The position numbers were made by a program, and so were the translations under genes. The notes beneath the pieces were generated by a model, which was not told where the DNA came from, made no database searches, and saw only the letters and a list, made by a program, of their open reading frames with translations. Shown here one piece after another: positions 27,076 to 35,564 of a stretch of 64,000 nucleotides of DNA; positions within the stretch are counted from its first letter, which is position 1, and each line of letters opens with the position of its first letter. Where the stretch lies: assembly GCF_024199845.1 (NCBI RefSeq), contig NZ_JANADO010000001.1, positions 6,076,001 through 6,140,000 on the forward strand, read 5' to 3'. Source of the stretch: Bradyrhizobium sp. CCGB12 (GTDB lineage Bacteria; Pseudomonadota; Alphaproteobacteria; Rhizobiales; Xanthobacteraceae).

Positions 27076-27786
27076 ATGGCCAAGGTCGACGCATCGCTGG
27101 TTGCGCGTTTGCCGCTGTTTGAGGGCGTCAAGCCTGATGATCTCGAGGAAATCCTGCGCGAAGCCCGCTCGGCGCGCTACCCCAAGAACAGCGCCATCTT
27201 CGAGCAGGGAGCGGACGCGCAGTCTTTCTTCCTGCTGCTGCACGGCCACGTCCGCGCCGCCAAGACCACGCCGACCGGCGAGCAGATCGTGGTGCGCTAT
27301 GTCGCGCCCGGCGAGACGTTCGGCCTCGCAATGGCGATTGGAGCCGCGCGCTATCCGGCAACGGCGATGGCGGTCGACGACAGCGTGGTGTTGATCTGGC
27401 CGAACTCGGCCTGGCCGCGGCTGATCGAGCAGTTTCCCGCGATTGCCGCCAACACCCTCCGGACCGTCGGCGCGCGCCTCCAGGAGAGCCACACCCGCAT
27501 CCTGGAAATGTCGACCCAGCAGGTCGAGCAGCGCGTCGCGCATGTGCTGCTGCGCCTCGCCAAGCAGTCCGGCAAGAAGCTCGACCACGGCATCGAGATC
27601 GACTTCCCGATCAGCCGCCAGGACATCGCGCAGATGACCGGCACCACGCTGCATACCGTCAGCCGCATCCTGAGTGGCTGGGAACAGCAGGGCCTCGTCG
27701 AGAGCGGCCGTCAGCGCATCATCCTGCGCGATCCGCATGGGATCGTCGTGCTGGCGGAAAGGAACCCAGACAGCGGCGCGGCGTAA
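27076..27786 (+). CDS. Crp/Fnr-family regulator, probably NnrR-like
   Basis: 236 residues. A cyclic-nucleotide-binding-like beta-roll (about 20-130: LPLFEGVKPDDLEEIL, FEQGADAQSFFLLLHGHVRA) leads into the dimer helix and a Crp-type winged helix (about 175-225: ISRQDIAQMTGTTLHTVSRI, GLVESGRQRIIL). The recognition helix TLHTVSRI fits the Fnr/NnrR DNA half-site. There is no cluster of N-terminal Cys, so it is not an iron-sulfur FNR. Divergent from nnrS across a perfect TTGCG-N4-CGCAA box, it is most likely the nitric-oxide-responsive regulator. AAAGGAGACGGA precedes the ATG. Confidence 0.88.
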   Translation: MAKVDASLVARLPLFEGVKPDDLEEILREARSARYPKNSAIFEQGADAQSFFLLLHGHVRAAKTTPTGEQIVVRYVAPGETFGLAMAIGAARYPATAMAVDDSVVLIWPNSAWPRLIEQFPAIAANTLRTVGARLQESHTRILEMSTQQVEQRVAHVLLRLAKQSGKKLDHGIEIDFPISRQDIAQMTGTTLHTVSRILSGWEQQGLVESGRQRIILRDPHGIVVLAERNPDSGAA

Positions 27787-27904
27787 GAGCTGCGCCAGGA
27801 CATTTCCCCTGCTCCTGAAGATGGGGCGAGGGGACGCTTCCGATTACGGCGAAAGCTCGCCCTCACCCGGGAATTCGCGCGACCCGCACGAACTCCAACC
27901 CGCC

Positions 27905-28102
27905 TCACGCCGGCACGCAGTCACACAGCGCGGCGAGGAATTTCTCGCGGTCGATGCCGTGCTCGCGGCAGGCGTCCTCCACGGTGTGGAAGGTCGCGAT
28001 CGGACAGCCGACACAGGCCATCCTGAAGGCGAGAAACACGCGGATCGTGTGCGGTGCCGCGCGCATGATGTCATCGACCAGATCGTCGGATCGGAAAGAC
28101 AT
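27905..28102 (-). CDS. DUF1858 small Cys-rich protein
   Basis: 65 residues. The start at 28102 follows CGGAG. The protein has the DUF1858 form: SDDLVDDIMRAAPHTIRVFL, then a CxxC (Cys30, Cys33 in ACVGCPIATFHTV) and further Cys at 45, 60 and 62. Such proteins bind or exchange metal or thiol ligands and are often found beside anaerobic, nitrogen-oxide or hybrid-cluster genes. It converges on the Crp/Fnr gene. The biochemical role is unknown. Confidence 0.8.
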   Translation of the reverse strand: MSFRSDDLVDDIMRAAPHTIRVFLAFRMACVGCPIATFHTVEDACREHGIDREKFLAALCDCVPA

Positions 28103-28150
28103 GGACAACTCCGTTCCGAAACGACGATAGCGGAGCAGGCCGAAGTCTCT

Positions 28151-28164
28151 TTGTTGAAGCGCAA
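28151..28164. promoter_or_regulatory. Possible weak FNR/NnrR half-box
   Basis: ttgttgaagcgcaa has TTG-N8-CAA spacing with a perfect right half (CGCAA) and a poor left half. It lies 48 nt upstream of the DUF1858 start. Its presence near nnrS and the Crp/Fnr gene makes it worth noting, but one good half-site of five bases can arise by chance. Confidence 0.25.
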
Positions 28165-28401
28165 GCTGGGCTGTCATTCCCGGGCGTGCGAGAAATGAGG
28201 TGCGGTCGGATAGCTCGTGTGGCGCGACAATCTCTCTTCGCCGTAGCCCGCCGCGAGATCGAATCTCATATCTTTCCGGCATGGCGCGCCGGATGGCATT
28301 GGATTAGCCGCTTCCGGACAAGCGACTTGCGCTCGCTCAAAGTCTGAGCGCCGGATTCGGCCGATGATGACGTTCAATCATTGCTATCCTGGAGATAGGC
28401 C

Positions 28402-28608
28402 ATGGCGTCGTTCGCGCTCGATCTCGTTCTCTGGCTCGCCGGCATTCGCGGCCACATCCCGCGCTTCGACGATTTTCGTCCTGTGCCCGCGGCGCCCGCG
28501 ACCGGCACCGGCCATCTCATGCGCATCCTCGCCATCATGGCGATTGTCCTTACCGCGCTGTCGCTCGCGGTCTGGGGAACGGTCTGGATGGCGATACGCT
28601 TGCTCTGA
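28402..28608 (+). CDS. Small membrane protein, unrecognised
   Basis: 68 residues starting at ATG 28402 after GGAGATAGGCC. A short hydrophobic N-terminal stretch (FALDLVLWLAGI) and one clear membrane helix (about 40-66, ILAIMAIVLTALSLAVWGTVW) are visible, with a polar loop containing RFDDFRPVPAAP between. No family is recognised. The good RBS and the coding-like third positions favour a real gene. A dispersed palindromic repeat follows. Confidence 0.5.
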   Translation: MASFALDLVLWLAGIRGHIPRFDDFRPVPAAPATGTGHLMRILAIMAIVLTALSLAVWGTVWMAIRLL

Positions 28609-28633
28609 TCGAGCGCATGTTCTCACGACCGAA

Positions 28634-28717
28634 TGCGAGCGAAGCGAAGCAATCCAGAGTCTTTCCGCCCTAGGCGGTCTGGATTGCTTCGTCGCAAGAG
28701 CTCCTCGCAATGACGCG
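28634..28717. repeat. Dispersed palindromic repeat, CGTCATTGCGAG family (second copy)
   Basis: This is the same family as 8449-8535 in opposite orientation. tgcgagcgaagcgaagcaat starts at 28635, and the arms ccag / ctgg and attgcttcg follow, ending ctcctcgcaatgacgcg at 28717. It lies between the small membrane protein and the convergent GNAT gene and may act as a terminator. Confidence 0.75.
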
Positions 28718-28765
28718 ATTGAGGCGCGCACCCGGCTCTCAACCGACACCGCCTGCGCAGCGCGA

Positions 28766-29401
28766 TCAAATCGTCCGTGCAAACATGCGAAAGCCCGGCG
28801 CGCCGATGATCGCCTCGAACGCAGGATCCCGCTTCTCCTCCGCAAAGACGAAACCGGCCTTGCTGTAGCTTCGCCCGGCGGCCTCGTTGCCGATCAGGAA
28901 CGAAATGGTCGCCCGGGCAAAACCGGCCGTCCGCCCCTTGTCCAGCGCATGGGCGATCAACGCCTGTACCAAACCGCGACCGCGATGAGTCGGATCGGTC
29001 GCAACATGCTCGATCATCCAATCACCCTCGCCGCCCTGCACCCAACAGGCGCGCGTATAGGCGCCGCGTCGACGGATGACTTCCAGCTCTGGCGCGGCGA
29101 GCCCGATCGCGGCTGCGACTTCCTCGATCGCGCGCCAGGCCGCAGGTCCCGTGCCGGCCGCCGGCAGCGCACACAACGCGGCAGCAGGCTTGCCATCGAT
29201 CTCGGCGATCAGGAATTGTGAGACGTGCCACATCGACGCCGTGTCTGCGACGGCGACGCGTGCAATGAAATCGAGACATTGCGCTTCGGGCCAGCCGAGC
29301 GCGACATCGAACCAGCCGCGCGCGCGGTAGCCGCGCTGCGATGACAGGATGGTCTTGGCGATGAAATCGGCGTCGTCGGGACGCGCAGACCGTATCGTCA
29401 T
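28766..29401 (-). CDS. GNAT-family N-acetyltransferase
   Basis: 211 residues. The acetyl-CoA-binding motif A is clear at about 133-155: IEHVATDPTHRGRGLVQALI, in which the RGRGLV turn replaces the classical R/Q-x-x-G-x-G/A. The last strand, ISFLIGNEAAGRSYSKAGFVF, shows the usual N-x-x-A-x-x-x-Y pattern. The N-terminus (MTIRSARPDDADFIAKTIL) is typical. The substrate is unknown. It is followed by the CoA-transferase operon on the same strand but with a different likely role. Confidence 0.85.
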   Translation of the reverse strand: MTIRSARPDDADFIAKTILSSQRGYRARGWFDVALGWPEAQCLDFIARVAVADTASMWHVSQFLIAEIDGKPAAALCALPAAGTGPAAWRAIEEVAAAIGLAAPELEVIRRRGAYTRACWVQGGEGDWMIEHVATDPTHRGRGLVQALIAHALDKGRTAGFARATISFLIGNEAAGRSYSKAGFVFAEEKRDPAFEAIIGAPGFRMFARTI

Positions 29402-29422
29402 GCGTGCCCCATTGCGAAGACC

Positions 29423-30076
29423 TCAGGTATTCTTCAACGCGACGCGGAATTCGGCTTCGGTCTTGGCCTTGACCTCGTCGAGCGTGACGCCGTCGGCAAG
29501 CTCGATCAAGGCCATGCCGCCGTCGCCGTGCTTATCGATGGAGAAAACGGCAAGATCAGTGACGACCATGTCGACCACGCGCTCGCCGGTGAGCGGCAGA
29601 TTGCACTGCTTCAGGAGCTTCGGACCGTCCTTGGCGGAATGCTCCATCACCACGACGACGCGCTTGACGCCGGCGACGAGGTCCATCGCGCCGCCCATGC
29701 CCTTGACCATCTTGCCGGGGATCATCCAGTTGGCGAGATCGCCGTTCTGGGCCACCTGCATCGCGCCGAGGATCGACAGATCCATGTGGCCGCCGCGGAT
29801 CATGCCGAAGGAATCGGCGCTCGAGAAATAGGACGTCGAGGGCAGCTCGCTCACGGTCTGCTTGCCGGCGTTGATCAAGTCCGCGTCCACCTCGTCTTCA
29901 TAGGGGAACGGGCCCATGCCGAGCATGCCGTTCTCGCTCTGAAGGCTGACGTCGATGCCGTGGGGGATGTAGTTCGAGACCAGCGTCGGGATGCCGATGC
30001 CGAGATTGACGTAGTAGCCGTCGCGCAATTCCTTCGCGGCGCGCGCGGCCATCTGTTCACGGGTCCAGGCCATCAT
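29423..30076 (-). CDS. scoB: 3-oxoacid CoA-transferase subunit B
   Basis: 217 residues. The beta-subunit marks are [19 protein letters not shown] and the catalytic Glu in [18 protein letters not shown], followed by [14 protein letters not shown] and the [20 protein letters not shown] block. With subunit A it moves CoA between succinyl-CoA and a 3-oxoacid such as acetoacetate or 3-oxoadipate. The neighbours do not decide between scoAB and pcaIJ. Two in-frame ATGs (30076, 30073) follow AGGAG, and the second has the better spacing. Confidence 0.92.
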   Translation of the reverse strand: MMAWTREQMAARAAKELRDGYYVNLGIGIPTLVSNYIPHGIDVSLQSENGMLGMGPFPYEDEVDADLINAGKQTVSELPSTSYFSSADSFGMIRGGHMDLSILGAMQVAQNGDLANWMIPGKMVKGMGGAMDLVAGVKRVVVVMEHSAKDGPKLLKQCNLPLTGERVVDMVVTDLAVFSIDKHGDGGMALIELADGVTLDEVKAKTEAEFRVALKNT

Positions 30077-30100
30077 TGTGCTCCTGTCGATTCTTTAGTG

Positions 30101-30149
30101 GCGCATGATCTGATCGGAAAACCGGCTTCCACTTTTCCGGATCATGCGC
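30101..30149. repeat. GCATGATC/GATCATGC palindromic repeat
   Basis: gcgcatgatc at 30101-30110 and gatcatgcgc at 30140-30149 pair around a centre that contains tcggaaaaccgg and cacttttccg. It sits between scoA and scoB and overlaps the last codons and stop of scoA. Relatives are at 46791-46865 and 51012-51054. Confidence 0.75.
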
Positions 30150-30849
30150 TCGTGCGCGGGCGGGTGTTGCGGAATTCGATGCGCTTCTTGGCCGTGCCGA
30201 CCTCGACGATGCGCTTCACGAAGATGCCGGGCGTGTGGATGTGGTCGGGGTTGAGTTCGCCGGCCGGAACCAGATGCTCGACCTCGGCCACCGTGATCTT
30301 GGCGGCGGTCGCCATCATCGGGTTAAAGTTGCGCGCGGTCTTGCGGTAGATGAGGTTGCCGGCGGTGTCGCCCTTCCAGGCATGCACGATGGCGAGGTCG
30401 GCGAACAGGCCGCGCTCCATCAGATATTTCTCGCCGTCGAATTCCTTCACTTCCTTGCCTTCGGCGATCAGCGTGCCGACGCCGGTCTTGGTGTAGAAGG
30501 CCGGGATGCCTGCGCCGCCGGCGCGGATGCGCTCGGCCAGCGTGCCCTGCGGATTGAATTCGAGTTCCAGCTCGCCGGCGAGGAATTGCTGGGCGAACAG
30601 CTTGTTCTCGCCGACATAGGACGAGATCATCTTCTTGATCTGCCGGGTTTCCAAGAGGCGGCTGAGCCCGATACCGTCGACGCCGGCATTGTTGGAGACC
30701 ACCGTCAGCCCCTTGACGCCGGACTCGCGGATCGCATCCGACAGCTCCTCGGCGATGCCGCAGAGGCCGAAGCCGCCCGACATGATCATCATGTTGTCTT
30801 TCAGAATGCCGTCGAGAGCCGACTTGGCGTCGGGATAGACCTTGTTCAT
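30142..30849 (-). CDS. scoA: 3-oxoacid CoA-transferase subunit A
   Basis: 235 residues. The alpha-subunit glycine-rich loop is MIMSGGFGLCGIAEELSDAI, followed by VVSNNAGVDGIGLSRLLETRQ, SSYVGENKLFAQQFLAGELE and PQGTLAERIRAGGAGIPAFYT. It pairs with the subunit encoded by the next gene downstream. The natural C-terminus ends RPRTSA: the stop codon TGA and the last Ala codon lie inside the GCATGATC repeat, so the repeat may have replaced an older end of the gene. Confidence 0.92.
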   Translation of the reverse strand: MNKVYPDAKSALDGILKDNMMIMSGGFGLCGIAEELSDAIRESGVKGLTVVSNNAGVDGIGLSRLLETRQIKKMISSYVGENKLFAQQFLAGELELEFNPQGTLAERIRAGGAGIPAFYTKTGVGTLIAEGKEVKEFDGEKYLMERGLFADLAIVHAWKGDTAGNLIYRKTARNFNPMMATAAKITVAEVEHLVPAGELNPDHIHTPGIFVKRIVEVGTAKKRIEFRNTRPRTSA

Positions 30850-31110
30850 GCAAATGACCTTCGACTGGACCTTCGGCTTGCGGGCGTCGCGCCTTATTGG
30901 CGGCGATTATTAGGCGAAATCCTCCGAAGCCGTCAATGATACGGGGGTTCTCCGTTCCGCCCCCGGGTGATAGAAGCTGCCCACACCGTGGGCAGAATCG
31001 TCCGCGGCCTTGAAAGCGACAAGAAAACCCATCAAGTTGCGGGGGTTGGGCGTGGGCACGCAGGTTTCCCGACCCGCCCTTCTGGCTCCAACGACCAACC
31101 CGATCAGGAC

Positions 31111-33015
31111 ATGCCATTGACCATGGCCCAAGGAATGAAGCGCCTCGGGACGCCGATCGCGGCGCTGCTCGGCGTGGCGCTGATCGCCCTGATCGCGACC
31201 TCCTGGCTCATCAACCGTGACGCGCTGCGCAAGGCGGTGGAAGCGCAGATCCGCGACGTGACCGGGCTTGAGCTCAACGTCGCAGGCAGCATCGACATCT
31301 CGGTGCTGCCGGCGAGCTACATCTCCTTCCACGACGTCGGTCTCAAGGGCGGCGGCGCCAACCATCCCGCGCTCCATATCGACGTGCTCACTGCCAATCT
31401 GCGGCTGCTGCCGCTGCTGCTGCAACGGTTCGAGATCGCCGACCTGACGCTGCTGCGGCCGCGCATCCACGTCAGCCTGAAGCCGGACGGCGAGAGCAAC
31501 TGGACGCCCTTCATCCAAACCATTGCACGCACCATGAAGCCGGGCGCCGACAGCCAGGTGTCGTTCTCCGAGATCCGGATCCAGGACGGCGTGCTCAATT
31601 ACGAGGACGCGGCCACGCACGGCACCGAGAAGTTCGAGGACATCGACCTGTCGCTGGCCTGGCCCTCGATCTCGCGCTCCTTCGCCGCGACCGGACAGTT
31701 CGACTGGCGCGGCGAGCGCGTCGACGGCTCGATCAGCTTTTCCGATTTCCTCGCCGCCCTCTCCGGCGATCGTTCCGGATTGAAGGCGCGGATCGCGAGC
31801 GCGCCGCTCAAGCTCGCCTTCGACGGCAGCGTCGCCAACCGCACCAGCCCGATGATGGAAGGCACGCTCACCATCGACAGCCCGTCCTTGCGCAACGCCC
31901 TGCGCTGGACCGGACAGCCGCAGCCCGCCAGCGGGGGCTTCGGCCGCTTCGCGCTGAAGGCGCGCGCCAACGTCGTCGGCGCCTCGATCGCGCTCACCAA
32001 CGTCAATGTCGAGCTCGACGGCAACACCGCCGAGGGTGTCATGACCTACGCCAACAACGGCCGGCAGGCGCTGCAGGCGACGCTGGCCGCCGACACGCTC
32101 GACTTCACGCCTTATATCTCGACCTTCCGCCTGCTCGCGAGCGGGGCGCGCGACTGGAACAGGCAGCTGTTCGATCTCAACGGATTGTCGACCACCGACC
32201 TCGACATGCGCCTGTCGGCGGCAAAGCTGACGGTCGGCCCGTCGAAGCTCGGGCGCACCGCGATCGGCGCCAACTTGCGCAACGGCACGCTGGCGCTCTC
32301 GGTGGGCGAGGCCCAGATCTATGGCGGCATCGCCAAGGGCTCGTTCGGCATCGCGCGCGCCGACAACGTCGCCGACATCAAGGCGCAATTCCAGTTCACC
32401 GATGTCGACCTCCAGGCTTGCGCCTCCGAACTGTTCGGCCTCAACAAGCTGTCCGGCCGCGGCAACATCAACGTCTCCCTCTTCGCCTCCGGCTCGAGCC
32501 CGTTCGGGCTCGTGCAGTCGCTCGACGGCAGCGCCACCATCACCGGGCATGACGGCGCGATCTCGGGCTTCAATGCCGAGCAGCTCCTCAAGCGCCTGGA
32601 GCGGCGGCCACTGTCGGGTGGCGGCAATTTCCGCAGCGGCTCGACCCCCTACGACAGCCTGACCATCGCGGTGAAATTCTCCGACGGGATCGCCACCGCC
32701 CAGGACATCCGTATCGAAGGGCCGGCCGCGAAGATCACGCTGACCGGCACCGCCTCGGTGCCGACGCGCGAATACGACATGAAGGGCGTGGCTAGCCTCA
32801 ATACGGCGTCCGGCTTTCAATTGCCTTTCATGGTGCAGGGCCCCTGGGACGATCCGCTGATCTTTCCCGACCCCGAAAGCCTGATCCGGCAATCGCCTGC
32901 GGCGTCTCCTTTCCTCGATCTCCTGAAGCAGCGCATCACCGGGGGCGGAAAGCGCCCCGCGCAGGACGGATCGCCGACGGCAGAGAATGCCAAAGAGGGC
33001 GCCAAATCGAACTGA
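31111..33015 (+). CDS. AsmA-family protein
   Basis: 634 residues. One N-terminal membrane helix (about 10-30, LGVALIALIATSWLIN) precedes the AsmA start signature DVTGLELNVAGSIDISVLPA, with GLKG and HIDVLTANLRLLPLLLQRFEIADLTL repeats and the C-terminal AsmA_2 block (SELFGLNKLSGRGNINVSLF, GAISGFNAEQLLKRLE). These inner-membrane-anchored, mostly periplasmic proteins are thought to help lipid traffic to the outer membrane. The start at ATG 31111 is the best compromise; ATG 31123 or 31135 would also keep the helix. Confidence 0.85.
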   Translation: MPLTMAQGMKRLGTPIAALLGVALIALIATSWLINRDALRKAVEAQIRDVTGLELNVAGSIDISVLPASYISFHDVGLKGGGANHPALHIDVLTANLRLLPLLLQRFEIADLTLLRPRIHVSLKPDGESNWTPFIQTIARTMKPGADSQVSFSEIRIQDGVLNYEDAATHGTEKFEDIDLSLAWPSISRSFAATGQFDWRGERVDGSISFSDFLAALSGDRSGLKARIASAPLKLAFDGSVANRTSPMMEGTLTIDSPSLRNALRWTGQPQPASGGFGRFALKARANVVGASIALTNVNVELDGNTAEGVMTYANNGRQALQATLAADTLDFTPYISTFRLLASGARDWNRQLFDLNGLSTTDLDMRLSAAKLTVGPSKLGRTAIGANLRNGTLALSVGEAQIYGGIAKGSFGIARADNVADIKAQFQFTDVDLQACASELFGLNKLSGRGNINVSLFASGSSPFGLVQSLDGSATITGHDGAISGFNAEQLLKRLERRPLSGGGNFRSGSTPYDSLTIAVKFSDGIATAQDIRIEGPAAKITLTGTASVPTREYDMKGVASLNTASGFQLPFMVQGPWDDPLIFPDPESLIRQSPAASPFLDLLKQRITGGGKRPAQDGSPTAENAKEGAKSN

Positions 33016-33211
33016 GGAGCGCGCCCGCCGGGCCGCGCGAATTGATCAGGGCGAATTGATGCGGCGATTGGATCGATGCGTGTATTAAGCATCTCCTCTG
33101 GCCAACATCCCGCGACCTTGGTCTGACAAGATGGCGCTAGATCGGACTTCCGCCATGCGCTAGTGTTTTATACGACCGGTTAAAAACACCGGCCGTTTGA
33201 GGGAGAAAAAC

Positions 33212-34597
33212 GTGAAATCCAAGGTTATTGGCGCAGTATCATTGGCGGTCGCTGCGGTTGGGCTGTTTGCCGCCACTGCACCCGCCTTTGCGCAGCAGAA
33301 GACGATTACGGTCTGGTGGGGCAAGGGCTTCTATCGCTCCGAAGACGACGCACTGATCGAGACGATCAAGAAGTTCGAAGCCAAGACCGGCATCAAGGTC
33401 GAATTGTCGCAGTACGCGATTCAGGACATGATTCCGAAGACGGTCGCCGCGCTCGACGCCGGCACCGTGCCCGATGTCGCCTATTCCGACTCTTATGACG
33501 TGCAGGCGCAGGGCAAGTGGGCCTATGAGGGCAAGCTCGAGGACCTCACGGACATCATGGAGCCGATCAAGGGCCGGTTCGTGCAGAACACGCTCGATGC
33601 CTCGATCCTCTACAACGACGTCACCAAGAAGAAGGCCTATTACGGCTTCCCGCTGAAGCAGCAGAGCATGCATGTCGAGATCTGGAACGACATGCTCGAG
33701 AAGGCCGGCTTCAAGCTTGCCGACATTCCTACCGACTGGGCCGGTTATTGGACGTTCTGGTGCGACAAGGTGCAGCCGGGGATCCGTAAAGCCAGCGGCC
33801 AGCGGATCTACGGCGTCGGCCAGCCGATGGGCGTTGAATCCACCGACGCCTTCCAGTCGTTCTACACCTTCATGGACGCCTACCATGTCAAGCTGGTCGA
33901 CGACGACGGCAAGCTCACGGTCGACGATCCCAAGGTTCGTGAGAACCTGATCCACGCCCTGAAGGACTATACCGACACCTATATCAAGGGCTGCACGCCG
34001 CCCTCCTCCACGACCTGGAAGGACCCGGACAACAACGTCGCCTTCCACAACAAGACCATCGTGATGACCCACAACTTCACGATCTCGATCGCGGCGAAGT
34101 GGTTCGAGGACTCCCAGAACCAGGCCCTCACCCAAGAGCAGCGCGACGCCGGCAAGAAGGCCTATGAGCAGGACATCGTCACGGCGTCCTTCCCGAAGGC
34201 GCCGGATGGTTCGACCATCCGCTACCGCTCCGACGTCAAGACCGGGCTGATCTTCACCGCGGCCAAGAACAAGGCCGAGGGCAAGCAGTTCGTCAGCTTC
34301 CTGCTCCAGGAAGAGAACGTCCGTCCCTACATCGAGGGCGCGCTTGGCCGCTGGTTCCCGGTGACCAAGGAAAGCCAGGAAAGCCCGTTCTGGCAGGCCG
34401 ACAAGCACCGTAAGGCTGTCTATAACCAGTTCAAGGGCGGCACTGCCGCGTTTGACTTCACCAAGAACTGGAAGTTCACGATTCTCAACAACGAGAACGT
34501 GTGGGCGAAGGCGATGAACCGGGTTGTCAGCGAGAAGGTTCCGGTCGACAAGGCCGTCGACGAGCTGATCGCCCGCATCAAGCAGGTCGCTGGTTAA
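33212..34597 (+). CDS. ABC transporter sugar-type solute-binding protein
   Basis: 461 residues. The GTG start at 33212 was chosen over TTG 33197 because GGGAG lies 7-10 nt before it. A signal peptide ends in PAFAQ. Family-1 binding-protein features follow: KKFEAKTGIKVELSQYAIQD, the ALDAGTVPDVAYSDSYDVQA stretch, and FPLKQQSMHVEIWNDMLEKA. A Trp- and Tyr-rich cleft fits a carbohydrate or polyol ligand. Two permease genes follow after two hairpins. No ATPase is in the cluster. Confidence 0.9.
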   Translation: MKSKVIGAVSLAVAAVGLFAATAPAFAQQKTITVWWGKGFYRSEDDALIETIKKFEAKTGIKVELSQYAIQDMIPKTVAALDAGTVPDVAYSDSYDVQAQGKWAYEGKLEDLTDIMEPIKGRFVQNTLDASILYNDVTKKKAYYGFPLKQQSMHVEIWNDMLEKAGFKLADIPTDWAGYWTFWCDKVQPGIRKASGQRIYGVGQPMGVESTDAFQSFYTFMDAYHVKLVDDDGKLTVDDPKVRENLIHALKDYTDTYIKGCTPPSSTTWKDPDNNVAFHNKTIVMTHNFTISIAAKWFEDSQNQALTQEQRDAGKKAYEQDIVTASFPKAPDGSTIRYRSDVKTGLIFTAAKNKAEGKQFVSFLLQEENVRPYIEGALGRWFPVTKESQESPFWQADKHRKAVYNQFKGGTAAFDFTKNWKFTILNNENVWAKAMNRVVSEKVPVDKAVDELIARIKQVAG

Positions 34598-34607
34598 ATC
34601 CTCCTTC

Positions 34608-34672
34608 CCTCTCCCCGCGCTGCGGGGAGAGGTGTATTAACAATACCGGCCGCGTTTCGCGGCCGGCTTCTC
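34608..34672. terminator. Two hairpins between binding-protein and permease genes
   Basis: cctctccccgc-gct-gcggggagagg occupies 34608-34633. ccggccgcg-ttt-cgcggccgg occupies 34646-34666 and is followed by cttctctttg. The pair lies right after the binding-protein stop. They probably stabilise the upstream mRNA and reduce read-through into the permease genes, giving more binding protein than channel. Confidence 0.6.
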
Positions 34673-34691
34673 TTTGAAGAGTCCGAAAAGA

Positions 34692-35564
34692 ATGGCGATC
34701 ACGCTCTCTGGCGATCAGGCAGTCCCCGGCCCGCCCTTGTCGTCGCGGCTGACCCCGGCGCAGGTCTGGGGCATCGTGCTGCTCGCGCCCTATTTGCTCG
34801 TTTTCCTTGCCTTCGTCGTTTATCCCGTCTGCTACGGACTGTGGCTGGCACGGGCCCCGTCGAATTATGTCGCGCTCTACAACGATCCGATCTTCGCGCG
34901 CGCCGCGATCAACACGCTGATCTTCCTGGTCATCGGCATCAACATCAAGATGTTGATCGCGCTGTTCCTGTCCGGCTTCTTCGCCATGCAGCGCACTTGG
35001 ATCAAATGGCTGTCGGTGATCTTCATCCTGCCATGGGCAGTGCCATCGATCCCGACCATCCTGTCGGTGCGCTTCATGCTCAACCCCGAATGGGGCATGA
35101 TCAATCACTACATCTTCGCTTTCACCGGCGATGACGGCCCGAACTGGCTGAACGACCCCACCGTGGCGCTCAGCATGGCGATCGGCGTGCACATCTGGAA
35201 GTCGCTGCCGTTCTGGACGCTGATCCTGATCACCGGACGCCTTGCGATCTCGCACGACCTGTTCGAGGCAGCCGAGGTGGACGGCGCAAGCTGGTGGCAG
35301 AAATTCCGCTTCATCACCTGGCCGTCGATGCAGACGCTCTACGTGACCTGCACGTTGCTCTCGATGATCTGGACGCTGGGCGATTTCAACAGCGTCTATC
35401 TGCTCACCGGCGGCGGCCCGGCCGACCTCACGCATGTGCTGGCGACGCTCGGCATCCGCTATCTCCGGCTCGACCAGCTGTCGCTCGCGATGGCCTCCAT
35501 CGTCTGTGCGATGCCGTTCGTCCTGCCGCTTGTGTATTTCATGATGAAACGGTTGTCGCGATGA
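34692..35564 (+). CDS. ABC transporter permease (MalF-like)
   Basis: 290 residues, six main membrane helices. The docking loop is HDLFEAAEVDGASWWQKFRF, then WPSMQTLYVTCTLLSMIWTLGDFN and YLLTGGGPADLTHVLATLG, the standard end of MalF-type permeases. ATG 34692 was chosen over TTG 34674. Its stop overlaps the start of the partner permease as ATGA, so the two subunits are coupled. It serves the binding protein encoded just upstream. Confidence 0.92.
   Translation: MAITLSGDQAVPGPPLSSRLTPAQVWGIVLLAPYLLVFLAFVVYPVCYGLWLARAPSNYVALYNDPIFARAAINTLIFLVIGINIKMLIALFLSGFFAMQRTWIKWLSVIFILPWAVPSIPTILSVRFMLNPEWGMINHYIFAFTGDDGPNWLNDPTVALSMAIGVHIWKSLPFWTLILITGRLAISHDLFEAAEVDGASWWQKFRFITWPSMQTLYVTCTLLSMIWTLGDFNSVYLLTGGGPADLTHVLATLGIRYLRLDQLSLAMASIVCAMPFVLPLVYFMMKRLSR

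Noticed and set aside
30910..32892. Minus-strand open frame of about 660 codons
   Set aside because: Antisense to the AsmA-like gene, which has a membrane helix, a family signature and a plausible start.
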